DNA of 64,000 nucleotides from Archivesica marissinica (Eukaryota > Mollusca > Bivalvia > Venerida > Vesicomyidae). The stretch covers positions 24,136,597-24,200,596 of the forward strand of contig CM026401.1 in assembly GCA_014843695.1 (NCBI GenBank). The letters are read 5' to 3'. Of the stretch, positions 1 to 16,796 are shown one piece after another. Numbering within the stretch: the first letter of the stretch is position 1; every line of letters begins with the position of its first letter. Under the pieces are notes generated by a model that was not told where the DNA came from, searched no databases, and saw only the letters and a program-made list of their open reading frames with translations. The position numbers and the translations under genes were made by a program.

Positions 1-2086
1 TCTAGTGTAAGGTTGCAACATCTAGTGTAAGGTTACAACATCTAGTGTAAGGTTACAACATCTAGTGTAAGGTTACAACATCTAGTGTAATGTTACAACA
101 TCTAGTGTAAGATTACAACATGTAGTGTAAGGTTACAACATCTAGTGTAAGGTTGCAACATCTAGTGTAAGGTTACAACATGTAGTGTAAGGTTACAACA
201 TCTAGTGTAAGATTACAACATCTAGTGTAAGGTTGCAACATCTAGTGTAAGGTTACAACATCTAGTGTAAGGTTACAACATCTAGTGTAAGGTTACAACA
301 TCTAGTGTAAGGTTACAACATGTAGTGTAAGGTTACAACATCTAGTGTAAGATTACAACATGTAGTGTAAGGTTACAACATCTAGTGTAAGATTACAACA
401 TGTAGTGTAAGGTTACAACATCTAGTGTAAGGTTGCAACATCTAGTGTAAGGTTACAACATGTAGTGTAAGGTTGCAACATCTAGTGTAAGGTTACAACA
501 TGTAGTGTAAGGTTACAACATCTAGTGTAAGGTTACAACATCTAGTGTAAGATTACAACATGTAGTGTAAGGTTACAACATCTAGTGTAAGGTTGCAACA
601 TCTAGTGTAAGGTTGCAATCTCACAACCTACAACATCTAGTGTAAGGTTGCAACATCTAGTGTAAGGTTGCAACATCTAGTGTAAGGTTGCAACATCTAG
701 TGTAAGGTTGCAACATCTAGTGTAAGGTTACAACATCTAGTGTAAGGTTACAACATCTAGTGTAAGGTTACAACATCTAGTGTAAGATTACAACATGTAG
801 TGTAAGGTTACAACATCTAGTGTAAGGTTGCAACATCTAGTGTAAGGTTACAACATCTAGTGTAAGGTTACAACATCTAGTGTAAGGTTACAACATCTAG
901 TGTAAGGTTACAATATCTAGTGTAAGGTTACAACATCTAGTGTAAGGTTACAACATCTAGTGTAAGATTGCAACATCTAGTGTAAGGTTGCAACATCTAG
1001 TGTAAGGTTACAACATCTAGTGTAAGGTTGCAACATCTAGTGTAAGGTTACAACATCTAGTGTAAGGTTACAACATCTAGTGTAAGGTTGCAACATCTAG
1101 TGTAAGGTTACAACATCTAGTGTAAGGTTGCAACATCTAGTGTAAGGTTGCAACATCTAGTGTAAGGTTACAACATCTAGTGTAAGGTTGCAACATCTAG
1201 TGTAAGGTTACAACATCTAGTGTAAGGTTACAATCTAGTGTAAGGTTACAACATCTAGTGTAAGGTTACAACATGTAGTGTAAGGTTACAACAACTAGTG
1301 TAAGGTTGCAACATCTAGTGTAAGGTTACAACATGTAGTGTAAGGTTACAACATCTAGTGTAAGATTACAAAATCTAGTGTAAGGTTGCAACATCTAGTG
1401 TAAGGTTACAACATCTAGTGTAAGGTTACAACATATAGTGTAAGGTTACAACATCTAGTGTAAGGTTGCAACATCTAGTGTAAGGTTGCAACATCTAGTG
1501 TAAGGTTACAACATCTAGTGTAAGGTTGCAATCTCACAACCTACAACAACTAGTGTAAGGTTGCAATCTTACAACCTACAATATCTAGTGTAAGGTTGCA
1601 ACATCTAGTGTAAGGTTGCAACATCTAGTGTAAGGTTGCAATCTTACAACCTACAACATCTAGTGTAAGGTTGCAACATCTAGTGTAAGGTTGCAATCTT
1701 ACAACCTACAACATCTAGTGTAAGGTTGCAACATCTAGTGTAAGGTTGCAATCTTACAACCTACAACATCTAGTGTAAGGTTGCAACATCTAGTGTAAGG
1801 TTGCAACATCTAGTGTAAGGTTGCAATCTTACAACCTACAACATCTAGTGTAAGGTTGCAACATCTAGTGTAAGGTTGCAATCTTACAACCTACAACATC
1901 TAGTGTAAGGTTGCAACATCTAGTGTAAGGTTGCAATCTTACAACCTACAACATCTAGTGTAAGGTTGCAATCTTACAACCTACAACATCTAGTGTAAGG
2001 TTGCAATCTTACAACCTACAACATCTAGTGTAAGGTTGCAATCTTACAACCTACAACATCTAGTGTAAGGTTAAAACATCTAGTGC
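1..2086. repeat. 20-bp satellite array (about 100 copies)
   Basis: Near-perfect 20-bp units built on TCTAGTGTAAGGTTACAACA, with frequent single-base variants (GGTTG for GGTTA, TGTAG for TCTAG, GATT for GGTT). From about 1520 to 2050 the units alternate with a longer hybrid form containing CAATCTTACAACCTAC, which is partly complementary to the preceding GTAAGGTTG and could fold as a short hairpin. One such hybrid also occurs near 620. It lies in the XRN1 intron after exon H and begins before the window. Confidence 0.97.
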
Positions 2087-2151
2087 TCACAAGGTGCTCA
2101 TTGACAGCCAGAAGAGTAAATAGCTTCTAACAAGCTTCCTGTATAACTCAC

Positions 2152-2241
2152 CAGCTCCAGGAGGACACGCCTTCATAGTAGTAGAGTAGAATCCACTGTA
2201 TACCTCTCACATAGCACACTGCTTGATCCTCTAATACTTCC
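2152..2241 (-). CDS. XRN1: XRN1 exon H, source of the 49/61-bp satellite
   Basis: A 90-nt exon with acceptor AATGTTACAG and donor GGAGCTG|GTGAGT. Joined to exon G it completes Pro and reads EVLEDQAVCYVRGIQWILL then YYYEGVSSWS plus TG of Trp. This matches the conserved XRN1 block with ADQAACYV, AIQWIL-YYY-GV-SWSW. Its first 44 nt (2198-2241) and the upstream acceptor are nearly identical to the repeat unit that fills the preceding 21.5 kb. Because DQA-CYV is conserved in XRN1 generally, the exon must be the source and the satellite the copy. The donor is followed within about 65 bp by the 20-bp array. Confidence 0.95.
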
Positions 2242-5200
2242 CTGTAACATTACAGTATAATACAATACAGTATACCCTCACACAGCACACTGCCTGATCC
2301 CTGTAACATTACAATACAGTATACCATCACATAGCACACTGCCTGATCCCTGTAACATTACAGTATAATACAATACAGTATACCCTCACACAGCACACTG
2401 CCTGATCCTCTAATACTTCCCTGTAACATTACAGTATAATACAATACAGTATACCCTCACACAGCACACTGCCTGATCCCTGTAACATTACAATACAGTA
2501 TACCCCCACACAGCACACTGCCTGATCCTCTAATGCTTCCTTGTAACATTGCAATACAGTATACGCTCACACAGCACACTGCCTGATCCCTGTAACATTA
2601 CAATACAGTATACCCCTCACACAGCACACTGCCTGATCCCTGTAACGTTACAGTACAGTATACCCTCACATAGCACTGCCTGATCCCTGTAACATTACAA
2701 TACAGTATACCCTCACACAGCACACTGCCTGATCCCTGTAACATTACAATACAGTATACCCTCACACAGCACACTGCCTGATCCCTGTAACATTACAATA
2801 CAGTATACCCTCACACAGCACACTGCCTGATCCCTGTAACATTACAATACAGTATACCCTCACACAGCACACTGCCTGATCCCTGTAACATTACAATACA
2901 GTATACCCTCACATAGCACACTGTCTGATCCCTGTAACATTACAATACAGTATACTCTCACACAGCACACTGCCTGATCCCTGTAACATTACAATACAGT
3001 ATACCCTCACATAGCACACTGCCTGATCCCTGTAACATTACAATACAGTATACCCTCACATAGCACACTGCCTGATCCTCTAATGCTTCCCTGTAACATT
3101 ACAATACAGTATACCCTCACACAGCACACTGCCTGATCCCTGTAACATTACAATACAATATACCCCTACACAGCACACTGCCTGATCCCTGTAACATTAC
3201 AATACAGTATACCCTCACACAGCACACTGCCTGATCCCTGTAACATTACAATACAGTATACCCTCACACAGCACACTGCCTGATCCTCTAATGCTTCCCT
3301 GTAACATTACAATACAGTATACCCTCACACAGCACACTGCCTGATCCCTGTAACATTACAATACAGTATACCCTCACACAGCACACTGCCTGATCCCTGT
3401 AACATTACAATACAGTATACCCTCACACAGCACACTGCCTGATCCCTGTAACATTACAATACAGTATACCCTCACACAGCACACTGCCTGATCCCTGTAA
3501 CATTACAGTACAGTATACCCTCACACAGTACACTGCCTGATCCCTGTAACATTACAGTACAGTATACCCTCCATTAGCACACTGCCTGATCCTCTAATGC
3601 TTCCCAGTAACATTACAATACAGTATACCCTCACACAGCACACTGCCTGATCCCTGTAACATTACAATACAGTATACCCTCACACTGCACACTGCCTGAT
3701 CCTCTAATGCTTCCCTGTAACATTACAACACAGTATACCCTCACACAGCACACTGCCTGATCCCTGTAACATTACAGTACAGTATACCCTCACACAGTAC
3801 ACTGTCTGATCCCTGTAACATTACAATACAGTATACCCTCACACAGCACACTGCCTGATCCTTGTAACATTACACTACAGTATACCCTCACATAGCACAC
3901 TGTCTGATCCCTGTATCATTACAATACAGTATACTCTCACACAGCACACTGTCTGATCCCTGTAACATTACAATACAGTATACCCTCACATAGCACACTG
4001 CCTGATCCTCTAATGCTTCCCTGTAACATTACAATACAGTATACCCTCACACAGCACACTGCCTGATCCCTGTAACATTACAGTACAGTTTACCCTCACA
4101 CAGTACACTGTCTGATCCCTGTAACATTACAATACAGTATACCCTCACACAGCACACTGCCTGATCCTTGTAACATTACAATACAGTATACCCTCACATA
4201 GCACACTGTCTGATCCCTGTATCATTACAATACAGTATACTCTCACACAGCACACTGTCTGATCCCTGTAACATTACAATACAGTATACCCTCACATAGC
4301 ACACTGCCTGATCCTCTAATGCTTCCCTGTAACATTACAATACAGTATACCCTCACACAGCACACTGCCTGATCCCTGTAACATTACAATACAGTATACC
4401 CTCACACAGTACACTGCCTGATCCTTGTAACATTACAATACAGTATACCCTCACACTGCACACTGCCTGATCCTCTAATGCTTCCCTGTAACATTACAAT
4501 ACAGTATACCCTCACACAGTACACTGCCTGCTCCTTGTAACATTACAATACAGTATACCCTCACACTGCACACTGCCTGATCCTCTAATGCTTCCCTGTA
4601 ACATTACAATACAGTATACCCTAACACAGCACACTGCCTGATCTCTGTAACATTACAATACAGTATACCCTCACACAGTACACTGCCTGATCCCTGTAAC
4701 ATTACAGTACAGTATACCCTCACATAGCACACTGCCTGATCCCTGTAACATTACAGTACAGTATACCCTCACATAGCACACTGCCTGATCCCTGTAACAT
4801 TACAATACAGTTATACCCTCACATAGCACACTGCCTGATCCCTGTAACATTACAATACAGTATACCCTCACATAGCACACTGCCTGATCCCTGTAACATT
4901 ACAATACAGTATACCCTCACATAGCACACTGTCTGATCCCTGTAACATTACAATACAGTATACCCTCACGCAGTACACTGCCTGATCCCTGTAACAGTAC
5001 AGTATACCCTCACACAGCACACTGCCTGATCCCTGTAACATTACAGTACAGTATACCCTCACACAGTACACTAGTATAATCCCTGTAACATTACAATACA
5101 GTATACTATCACACAGCCTGATCCCTGTAACATTATAGTACAGTATACCCTCACACAGCACACTGCTTGATTCCTGTAACATTACAATACAGTATACCTT

Positions 5201-8200
5201 CACACAGCACACTGCCTGATCCCTGTAACATTACAGTACAGTATACCCCTCAAACAGTACACTACTTGATCCCTGTAACATTACAATACAGTATACCCTC
5301 ACACAGCACACTGCCTGATCCCTGTAACATTACAATACAGTATACCCTCACATAGCACACTGTCTGATCCCTGTAACATTACAATACAGTATATCCTCAC
5401 ACAGCACACTGCCTGATCCCTGTAACATTACAGTACAGTATACCCTCACACAGTACACTGCCTGACCCTCTAATGCTTCCCTGTAACATTACAATACAGT
5501 ATACCCTCAAACAGCACACTGCCTGATCCCTGTAACATTACAATACAGTATACCCTCACACAGCACACTGTCTGATCCCTGTAACATTACAATACAGTTT
5601 ACCCTCACATAGCACACTGCCTGATCCCTGTAACATTACAGTACAGTATACCCTCACACAGTACACTGCCTGATCCTCTAATGCTTCCCTGTAACATTAC
5701 AATACAGTATACCCTCAAACAGCACACTGCCTGATCCCTGTAACATTACAATACAGTATACCCTCACACAGCACACTGCCTGATCCCTGTAACATTACAA
5801 TACAGTATACCCTCACACAGCACACTGCCTGATCCCTGTAACATTACAATACAGTATACCCCTCACATAGCACACTGCCTGATCCTCTAATGTTTCCTTG
5901 TAACATTACAATACAGTATACCCTCACACAGCACACTGCCTGATCCCTGTAACATTACAATACAGTATACCCTCACACAGCACACTGCCTGATCCCTGTA
6001 ACATTACAATACAGTATACCCTCACACAGCACACTGCCTGATCCCTGTAACATTACAATACAGTAAACCCTCACACAGCACACTGCCTGATCCCTGTAAC
6101 ATTACAATACAGTATACCCTCGCACAGCACACTGCCTGATCCCTGTAACATTACAATACAGTATACCCTCACACAGCACACTGCCTGATCCTCTAATGCT
6201 TCCCTGTAACATTACAATACAGTATACCCTCACACAGCACACTGCCTGATCCCTGTAACATTACAATACAATATACCCGTACACAGCACACTGCCTGATC
6301 CCTGTAACATTACAATACAGTATACCCTCACACAGCACACTACCTGATCCCTGTAACATTACAATACAGTATACCCTCACACAGCACACTGCCTGATCCT
6401 CTAATGCTTCCCTGTAACATTACAATACAGTATACCCTCACACAGCACACTGCCTGATCCCTGTAACATTACAATACAGAATACCCTCACACTGCACACT
6501 GCCTGATCCTCTAATGCTTCCCTGTAACATTACAACACAGTATACCCTCACACAGCACACTGCCTGATCCCTGTAACATTACAGTACAGTATACCCTCAC
6601 ACAGTACACTGTCTGATCCCTGTAACATTACAATACAGTATACCCTCACACAGCACACTGCCTGATCCCTGTAACATTACAATACAGTATACCCTCACAT
6701 AGCACACTGTCTGATCCCTGTATCATTACAATACAGTATACTCTCACACAGCACAGTCTGATCCCTGTAACATTACAATACAGTATACCCTCACATAGCA
6801 CACTGCCTGATCCTCTAATGCTTCCCTGTAACATTACAATACAGTATACCCTCACACAGCACACTGCCTGATCCCTGTAACATTACAATACAGTATACCC
6901 TCACACAGTACACTGCCTGATCCTTGTAACATTACAATACAGTATACCCTCACACTGCACACTGCCTGATCCTCTAATGGTTCCCTGTAACATTACAATA
7001 CAGTATACCCTCACACAGCACACTGCCTGATCCTTGTAACATTACAATACAGTATACCCTCACACAGTACACTGCCTGCTCCTTGTAACATTACAATACA
7101 GTATACCCTCACACTGCACACTGCCTGATCCTCTAATGCTTCCCTGTAACATTACAATACAGTATACCCTCACACTGCACACTGCCTGATCCTCTAATGC
7201 TTCCCTGTAACATTACAATACAGTATACCCCTCACATAGCACACTGCCTGATCCCTGTAACATTACAATACAGTACACCCTCACACAGCACACTGCCTGA
7301 TCCCTGTAACATTACAATACAGTACACCCTCACACAGCACACCGCCTGATCCCTGTAACATTACAATACAGTATACTATCACACAGCCTGATCCCTGTAA
7401 CATTATAGTACAGTATACCCTCACACAGCACACTGCTTGATTCCTGTAACATTACAATACAGTATACCTTCACACAGCACACTGCCTGATCCCTGTAACA
7501 TTACAGTACAGTATACCCCTCACACAGCACACTACTTGATCCCTGTAACATTACAATACAGTATACCCTCATACAGCACACTGCCTGATCCCTGTAACAT
7601 TACAATACAGTAAACCCTCACACAGCACACTGCCTGATCCCTGTAACATTACAATACAGTAAACCCTCACACAGCACACTGCCTGATCCCTGTAACATTA
7701 CAATACAGTATACCCTCACACAGCACACTGCCTGATCCCTGTAACATTACAATACAGTATACCCTCACACTGCACACTGCCTGATCCTCTAATGCTTCCC
7801 TGTAACATTACAATACAGTATACCCTCACACAGCACACTGCCTGATCCCTGTAACATTACAATACAGTATACCCTCACACTGCACACTGTCTGATCCTCT
7901 AATGCTTCCCTGTAACATTACAATACAGTATACCCTCACACAGCACACTGCCTGATCCCTGTAACATTACAATACAGTATACCCTCACACAGCACACTGC
8001 CTGATCCCTGTAACATTACAATACAGTATACCCTCACACAGCACACTGCCTGATCCCTGTAACATTACAATACAGTATACCCTCACACAGCACACTGCCT
8101 GATCCTCTAATGCTTCCCTGTAACATTACAATACAGTATACCCTCACACAGCACACTGCCTGATCCCTGTAACATTACAATACAGTATACCCTCACACAG

Positions 8201-11200
8201 CACACTGCCTGATCCCTGTAACATTACAATACAGTATACCCTTACACAGCACACTGCCTGATCCCTGTAACATTACAATACAGTATACCCCTCATATAGC
8301 ACACTGCCTGATCCTCTAATGTTTCCTTGTAACATTACAATACAGTATACCCTCACACAGCACACTGCCTGATCCCTGTAACATTACAATACAGTATACC
8401 CTCACACAGCACACTGCCTGATCCTCTAATGCTTCCCTGTAACATTACAATACAGTACACCCTCACACAGCACACTGCCTGATCCCTGTAACATTACAAT
8501 ACAGTATACCTCACACAGCACACTGCCTGATCCTCTAATGCTTCCCTGTAACATTACAATACAGTATACCCTCACACAGCACACTGCCTGATCCCTGTAA
8601 CATTACAATACAGTACACCCTCACACAGCACACTGCCTGATCCCTGTAACATTACAATACAGTATACCCTCACACAGCACACTGCCTGATCCCTGTAACA
8701 TTACAATACAGTATACCCTCACACAGCACACTGCCTGATCCCTGTAACATTACAATACAGTATACCCTCACATAGCACACTGCCTGATCCCTGTAACATT
8801 ACAATACAGTATACCCTCACACAGCACACTGTCTGATCCCTGTAACATTACAATACAGTATACCCTCACACAGCACACTGCCTGATCCCTGTAACATTAC
8901 AATACAGTATACCCTCACATAGCACACTGCCTGATCCCTGTAACATTACAATACAGTATACCCTCACATAGCACACTGCCTGATCCCTGTAACATTACAA
9001 TACAGTATACCCTCACATAGCACACTGCCTGATCCCTGTAACATTACAATACAGTACACCCTCACACTGCACACTGCCTGATCCTCTAATGCTTCCCTGC
9101 AACATTACAATACAATATACCTTCACACAGCACACTGCCTGATCCCTGTAACATTACAATACAGTATACCCTCACACTGCACACTGCCTGATCCCTGTAA
9201 CATTACAATACAGTATACCCTCACACAGCACACTGCCTGATCCCTGTAACATTACAATACAGTATACCCTCACACTGCACACTGCCTGATCCCTGTAACA
9301 TTACAATACAGTATACCCTCACACAGCACACTGCCTGATCCCTGTAACATTACAATACAGTATACCCTCACACTGCACACTGCCTGATCCTCTAATGCTT
9401 CCCTGTAACATTACAATACAGTATACCCCTCACATAGCACACTGCCTGATCCCTGTAACAGTACAATACAGTACACCCTCACACAGCACACCGCCTGATC
9501 CCTGTAACATTACAATACAGTATACCCTCACACAGCACACTGCTTGATCCCTGTAACATTACAATACAGTATACTATCACACAGCCTGATCCCTGTAACA
9601 TTATAGTACAGTATACCCTCACACAGCACACTGCTTGATTCCTGTAAAATTACAATACAGTATACCTTCACACAGCACACTGCCTGATCCCTGTAACATT
9701 ACAGTACAGTATACCCCTCACACAGCACACTACTTGATCCCTGTAACATTACAATACAGTATACCCTCACACAGCACACTGCCTGATCCCTGTAACATTA
9801 CAATACAGTATACCCTCACATAGCACACTGCCTGATCCCTGTAACATTACAATACAGTATACCCTCACACAGCACACTGCCTGATCCCTGTAACATTACA
9901 ATACAGTATACCCTCACACAGCACACTGCCTGATCCCTGTAACATTACAATACAGTATACCCTCACACAGCACACTGCCTGATCCCTGTAACATTACAGT
10001 ACAGTATACCCTCACACAGTACACTGTCTGATCCCTGTAACATTACAATACAGTATACCCTCACACAGCACACTGCCTGATCCCTGTAACATTACAATAC
10101 AGTACACCCCCACACAGCACACTGCCTGATCCCTGTAACATTACAATACAGTATACCCTCACACAGCACACTGCCTGATCCCTGTAACATTACAATATAG
10201 TATACCCTCACATAGCACACTGCCTGATCCCTGTAACATTACAATACAGTATACCCTCACATAGCACACTGCCTGATCCCTGTAACATTACAATACAGTA
10301 TACCCTCACATAGCACACTGCCTGATCCTCTAATGCTTCCCTGTACCATTACAATACAGTATACCCTCAGACAGCACACTGCCTGATCCCTGTAACATTA
10401 CAATACAATATACCACTACACAGCACACTGCCTGATCCCTGTAACATTACAATACAGTATACCCTCACACAGCACACTGCCTGATCCCTGTAACATTACA
10501 ATACAGTATACCCTCACACAGCACACTGCCTGATCCTCTAATGCTTCCCTGTAACATTACAATACAGTATACCCTCACACAGCACACTGCCTGATCCCTG
10601 TAACATTACAATACAGTATACCCTCACACAGCACACTGCCTGATCCCTGTAACATTACAATACAGTATACCCTCACACAGCACACTGCCTGATCCCTGTA
10701 ACATTACAGTACAGTATACGCTCACAAAGTACACTGCCTGATCCCTGTAACATTACAGTACAGTATACCCTCACAAAGTACACTGCCTGATCCCTGTAAC
10801 ATTACAGTACAGTATACCCTCACATTAGCACACTGCCTGATCCTCTAATGCTTCCCAGTAACATTACAATACAGTATACCCTCACACAGCACACTGCCTG
10901 ATCCCTGTAACATTACAATACAGTATACCCTCACACTGCACACTGCCTGATCCTCTAATGCTTCCCTGTAACATTACAACACAGTATACCCTCACACAGC
11001 ACACTGCCTGATCCCTGTAACATTACAGTACAGTATACCCTCACACAGTACACTGTCTGATCCCTGTAACATTACAATACAGTATACCCTCACACAGCAC
11101 ACTGCCTGATCCCTGTAACATTACAATACAGTATACCTTCACATAGCACACTGTCTGATCCCTGTATCATTACAATACAGTATACCCTCACATAGCACAC

Positions 11201-13654
11201 TGCCTGATCCTCTAATGCTTCCCTGTAACATTACAATACAGTATACCCTCACACAGCACACTGCCTGATCCTCTAATGCCTCCTTGTAACATTACAATAC
11301 AGTATACCCTCACACTGCACACTGCCTGATCCTTGTAACATTACAATACAGTATACCTTTACACAGCACACTGCCTGATCCCTGTAACATTACAATACAG
11401 TATACCCTCACACAGCACACTGCCTGATCCTCTAATGCTTCCTTGTAACATTACAATACAGTAGACCCTCACACAGCACACTGCCTGATCCCTGTAACAT
11501 TACAATACAGTATACCCTCACACAGCACACTGCCTGATCCTCTAATGCTTCCTTGTAACATTACAATACAGTATACCCTCACACAGCACACTGCCTGATC
11601 CCTGTAACATTACAATACAGTATACCCTCACACAGCACACTGCCTGATCCCTGTAACATTACAATACAGTATACCCTCACACAGCACACTGCCTGATCCT
11701 CTAATGCTTCCCTGTAACATTACAATACAGTATACCCTCACACAGCACACGGCCCGATCCCTGTAACATTACAATACAGTATACCCTCACACAGCACACT
11801 GCCTGATCCCTGTAACATTACAATACAGTATACACTCACACAGCACACTGCCTGATCCTCTAATGCTTCCCTGTAACATTACAATACAGTATACCCTCAC
11901 ACAGCACACTGCCTGATCCTTGTAACATTACAATACAGTATACCCTCACACAGCACACTGCCTGATCCCTGTAACATTACAATACAGTATACCTTCACAT
12001 AGCACACTGTCTGATCCCTGTATCATTACAATACAGTATACCCTCACATAGCACACTGCCTGATCCTTGTAATTTGTTTGTGCTGTCCCTGTAACATTAC
12101 AATACAGTATACCCTCACACAGCACACTGCCTGATCCTCTAATGCCTCCTTGTAACATTACAATACAGTATACCCTCACACTGCACACTGCCTGATCCTT
12201 GTAACATTACAATACAGTATACCTTTACACAGCACACTGCCTGATCCCTGTAACATTACAATACAGTATACCCTCACACAGCACACTGCCTGATCCTCTA
12301 ATGCTTCCTTGTAACATTACAATACAGTATACCCTCACACAGCACACTGCCTGATCCCTGTAACATTACAATACAGTATACCCTCACACAGCACACTGCC
12401 TGATCCCTGTAACATTACAATACAGTATACCCTCACACAGCACACTGCCTGATCCCTGTAACATTACAATACAGTATACCCTCACACAGCACACTGCCTG
12501 ATCCACTGTAACATTACAATACAGTATACCCTCACACAGCACACTGCCTGATCCTCTAATGCTTCCCTGTAACATTACAATACAGTATACCCTCACACAG
12601 CACACTGCCTGATCCCTGTAACATTACAATACAGTATACCCTCACACAGCACACTGCCTGATCCCTGTAACATTACAATACAGTATACCCTCACACAGCA
12701 CACTGCCTGATCCCTGTAACATTACAATACAGTATACCCTCACACAGCACACTGCCTGATCCTTGTAACATTACAATACAGTATACCCTCACACAGCACA
12801 CTGCCTGATCCTCTAATGCTTCCCTGTAACATTACAATACAGTACACCCTCACACAGCACACTGCCTGATCCCTGTAACATTATAATACAGTATACCCTC
12901 ACACAGCACACTGCCTGATCCTCTAATGCTTCCCTGTAACATTACAATACAGTATACCCTCACACAGCACACTGCCTGATCCCTGTAACATTACAATACA
13001 GTATACCCTCACACAGCACACTGCCTGATCCCTGTAACATTACAATACAGTATACCCTCACATAGCACACTGCCTGATCCCTGTAACATTACAATACAGT
13101 ATACCCTCACACTGCACACTGCCTGATCCTCTAATGCTTCCCTGTAACATTACAATACAGTATACCCTCACACAGCACACTGCCTGATCCCTGTAACATT
13201 ACAATACAGTATACCCTCACACTGCACACTGCCTGATCCTCTAATGCTTCCCTGTAACATTACAATACAGTATACCCTCACACAGCACACTGCCTGATCC
13301 CTGTAACATTACAATACAGTATACCCTCACACAGCACACTGCCTGATCCCTGTAACATTACAATACAGTATACCCTCACACAGCACACTGCCTGATCCCT
13401 GTAACATTACAATACAGTATACCCTCACACTGCACACTGCCTGATCCTCTAATGCTTCCCTGTAACATTACAATACAGTATACCCTCACACTGCACACTG
13501 CCTGATCCCTGTAACATTACAATACAGTATACCCTCACACTGCACACTGCCTGATCCCTGTAACATTACAATACAGTATACCCTCACACAGCACACTGCC
13601 TGATCCCTGTAACGTTACAGTACAGTATACCCTCACATTGCACTGCCTGATCCT

Positions 13655-13704
13655 GTTTTGTTTGTGTGTTGTTTGTTTGTGTGTTTGTTTTGTTTGTGTG
13701 TTGT
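13655..13704. repeat. GT/T-rich insert inside a satellite unit
   Basis: About 50 bp of TTTGTTTGTGTGTTG-type sequence interrupts a 49-bp unit just after CTGATCC, replacing the normal CTGTAACATT junction. Similar inserts lie near 12066, 14078-14134, 14203-14219, 15793-15834, 16294-16309 and 16797-16895. They do not appear in the adjoining introns. Confidence 0.85.
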
Positions 13705-16700
13705 ACATTACAATACAGTATACCCTCACACAGCACACTGCCTGATCCCTGTAACATTATAATACAGTATACCCTCACACAGCACACTGCCTGATCCTTT
13801 GTTCTGTAACATTACAATACAGTATACCCTCACACAGCACACTGCCTGATCCTTGTAACATTACAGTAGTATACCCTCACACAGCACACTGCCTGATCCC
13901 TGTAACATTACAATACAGTATACCCTCACATAGCACACTGCCTGATCCCTGTAACATTATAATACAGTATACCCTCACACTGCACACTGCCTGATCCTCT
14001 AATGCTTCCCTGTAACATTACAATACAGTATACCCTCACACAGCACACTGCCTGATCCCTGTAACATTACAATACAGTTTTGTGTGTTTTGTTTGTTTTG
14101 TTTGTGTGTTGTTTTTTTGTGTGTTGTTTTGTATACCCTCACACTGCACACTGCCTGATCCCTGTAACATTACAATACAGTATACCCTCACATAGCACAC
14201 TGCTGTTGTTTTGTTTTGTCTGATCCCTGTAACATTACAATACAGTATACCCTCACACTGCACACTGCCTGATCCTCTAATGCTTCCCTGTAACATTACA
14301 ATACAGTATACCCTCACACAGCACACTGCCTGATCCCTGTAACATTACAATACAGTATACCCTCACACTGCACACTGCCTGATCCTCTAATGCTTCCCTG
14401 TAACATTACAATACAGTATACCCTCACACAGCACACTGCCTGATCCCTGTAACATTACAATACAGTATACCCTCACACTGCACACTGCCTGATCCTCTAA
14501 TGCTTCCCTGTAACATTACAATACAGTATACCCTCACACTGCACACTGCCTGATCCCTGTAACATTACAATACAGTATACCCTCACACTGCACACTGCCT
14601 GATCCCTGTAACATTACAATACAGTATACCCTCACACAGCACACTGCCTGATCCCTGTAACATTACAATACAGTATACCCTCACACTGCACACTGCCTGA
14701 TCCCTGTAACATTACAATACAGTATACCCTCACACAGCACACTGCCTGATCCCTGTAACATTACAATACAGTATACCTCACACAGCACACTGCATGATCC
14801 CTGTAACATTATAGTACAGTATACCCTCACATAGCACACTGCCTGATCCCTGTAACATTATAATACAGTATACCCTCACACTGCACACTGCCTGATCCTC
14901 TAATGCTTCCTTGTAACATTACAATACAGTATTCCCTCACACAGCACACTGCCTGATCCCTGTAACATTACAGTACAGTATACCCTCACACAGCACACTG
15001 CCTGATCCCTGTAACATTACAATACAGTATACCCTCACACAGCACACTGCCTGATCCCTGTAACATTACAGTACAGTATACCCTCACACAGCACACTGCC
15101 TGATCCCTGTAACATTACAATACAGTATACCCTCACACAGCACACTGCCTGATCCTCTAATGCTTCCCTGTAACATTACAATACAGTATACCCTCACACA
15201 GCACACTGCCTGATCCCTGTAACATTACAATACAGTATACCCTCACACAGCACACTGCCTGATCCTCTAATGCTTCCTTGTAACATTACAATACAGTATA
15301 CTCTCACACAGCACACTGCCTGATCGCTGTAACATTACAATACAGTATACCCCTCACACAGCACACTGCCTGATCCATGTAACATTACAATACAGTATAC
15401 CCTCACACAGCACACTGCCTGATCCCTGTAACATTACAATACAGTATACCCTCACACTGCACACTGCCTGATCCTCTAATGCTTCCCTGTAACATTACAA
15501 TACAGTATACCCTCACACAGCACACTGCCTGATCCCTGTAACATTACAATACAGTATACCCTCACACAGCACACTGCATGATCCCTGTAACATTATAGTA
15601 CAGTATACCCTCACATAGCACACTGCCTGATCCCTGTAACATTATAATACAGTATACCCTCACACTGCACACTGCCTGATCCTCTAATGCTTCCTTGTAA
15701 CATTACAATACAGTATTCCCTCACACAGCACACTGCCTGATCCCTGTAACATTACAGTACAGTATACCCTCACACAGCACACTGCCTGATCCGTTTGTGT
15801 GTTGTTTTGTTTGTGTGTTGTTTTGTTTGTGTGTCTGTAACATTACAGTACAGTATACGCTCACAAAGTACACTGCCTGATCCCTGTAACATTACAGTAC
15901 AGTATACCCTCACAAAGTACACTGCCTGATCCCTGTAACATTACAGTACAGTATACCCTCACATAGCACACTGCCTGATCCTCTAATGCTTCCCTGTAAC
16001 ATTACAATACAGTATACCCTCACACAGCACACTGCCTGATCCCTGTAACATTACAATACAGTATACCCTCACACTGCACACTGCCTGATCCTCTAATGCT
16101 TCCTTGTAACATTACAATACAGTATACTCTCACACAGCACACTGCCTGATCGCTGTAACATTACAGTACAGTATACCCTCACACAGTACACTGTCTGATC
16201 CATGTAACATTACAATACAGTATACCCTCACACAGCACACTGCCTGATCCTTGTAACATTACAATACAGTATACCCTCACATAGCACACTGTCTGTTGTT
16301 TTTGTTTTGGTCTGATCCATGTAACATTACAATACAGTATACCCTCACATTGCACACTGCCTGATCCTTTGTTTGTAACATTACAATACAGTATACCTTC
16401 ACACAGCACACTGCCTGATCACTGTAACATTACAATACAGTATACCCTCACACAGCACACTGCCTGATCCCTGTAACATTACAATACAGTATACCCTCAC
16501 ACTGCACACTGCCTGATCCTCTAATGTTTCCCTGTAACATTACAATACAGTATACCCTCACACAGCACACTGCCTGATCCTTGTAACATTACAATATAGT
16601 ATACCCTCACACAGTACACTGCCTGATCCTTGTAACATTACAATACAGTATACCCTCACATTGCACACTGCCTGATCCTTTGTTCTGTAACATTACAATA

Positions 16701-16796
16701 CAGTATACCCTCACACTGCACACTGCCTGATCCTCTAATGCTTTCCTGTAACATTACAATACAGTATACCCTCACATAGCACACTGCCTGATCCTG

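Noticed and set aside
1..2086. Telomeric or centromeric array
   Set aside because: The 20-bp unit is not a telomere motif, and the array lies in a gene intron between coding exons and is private to it.
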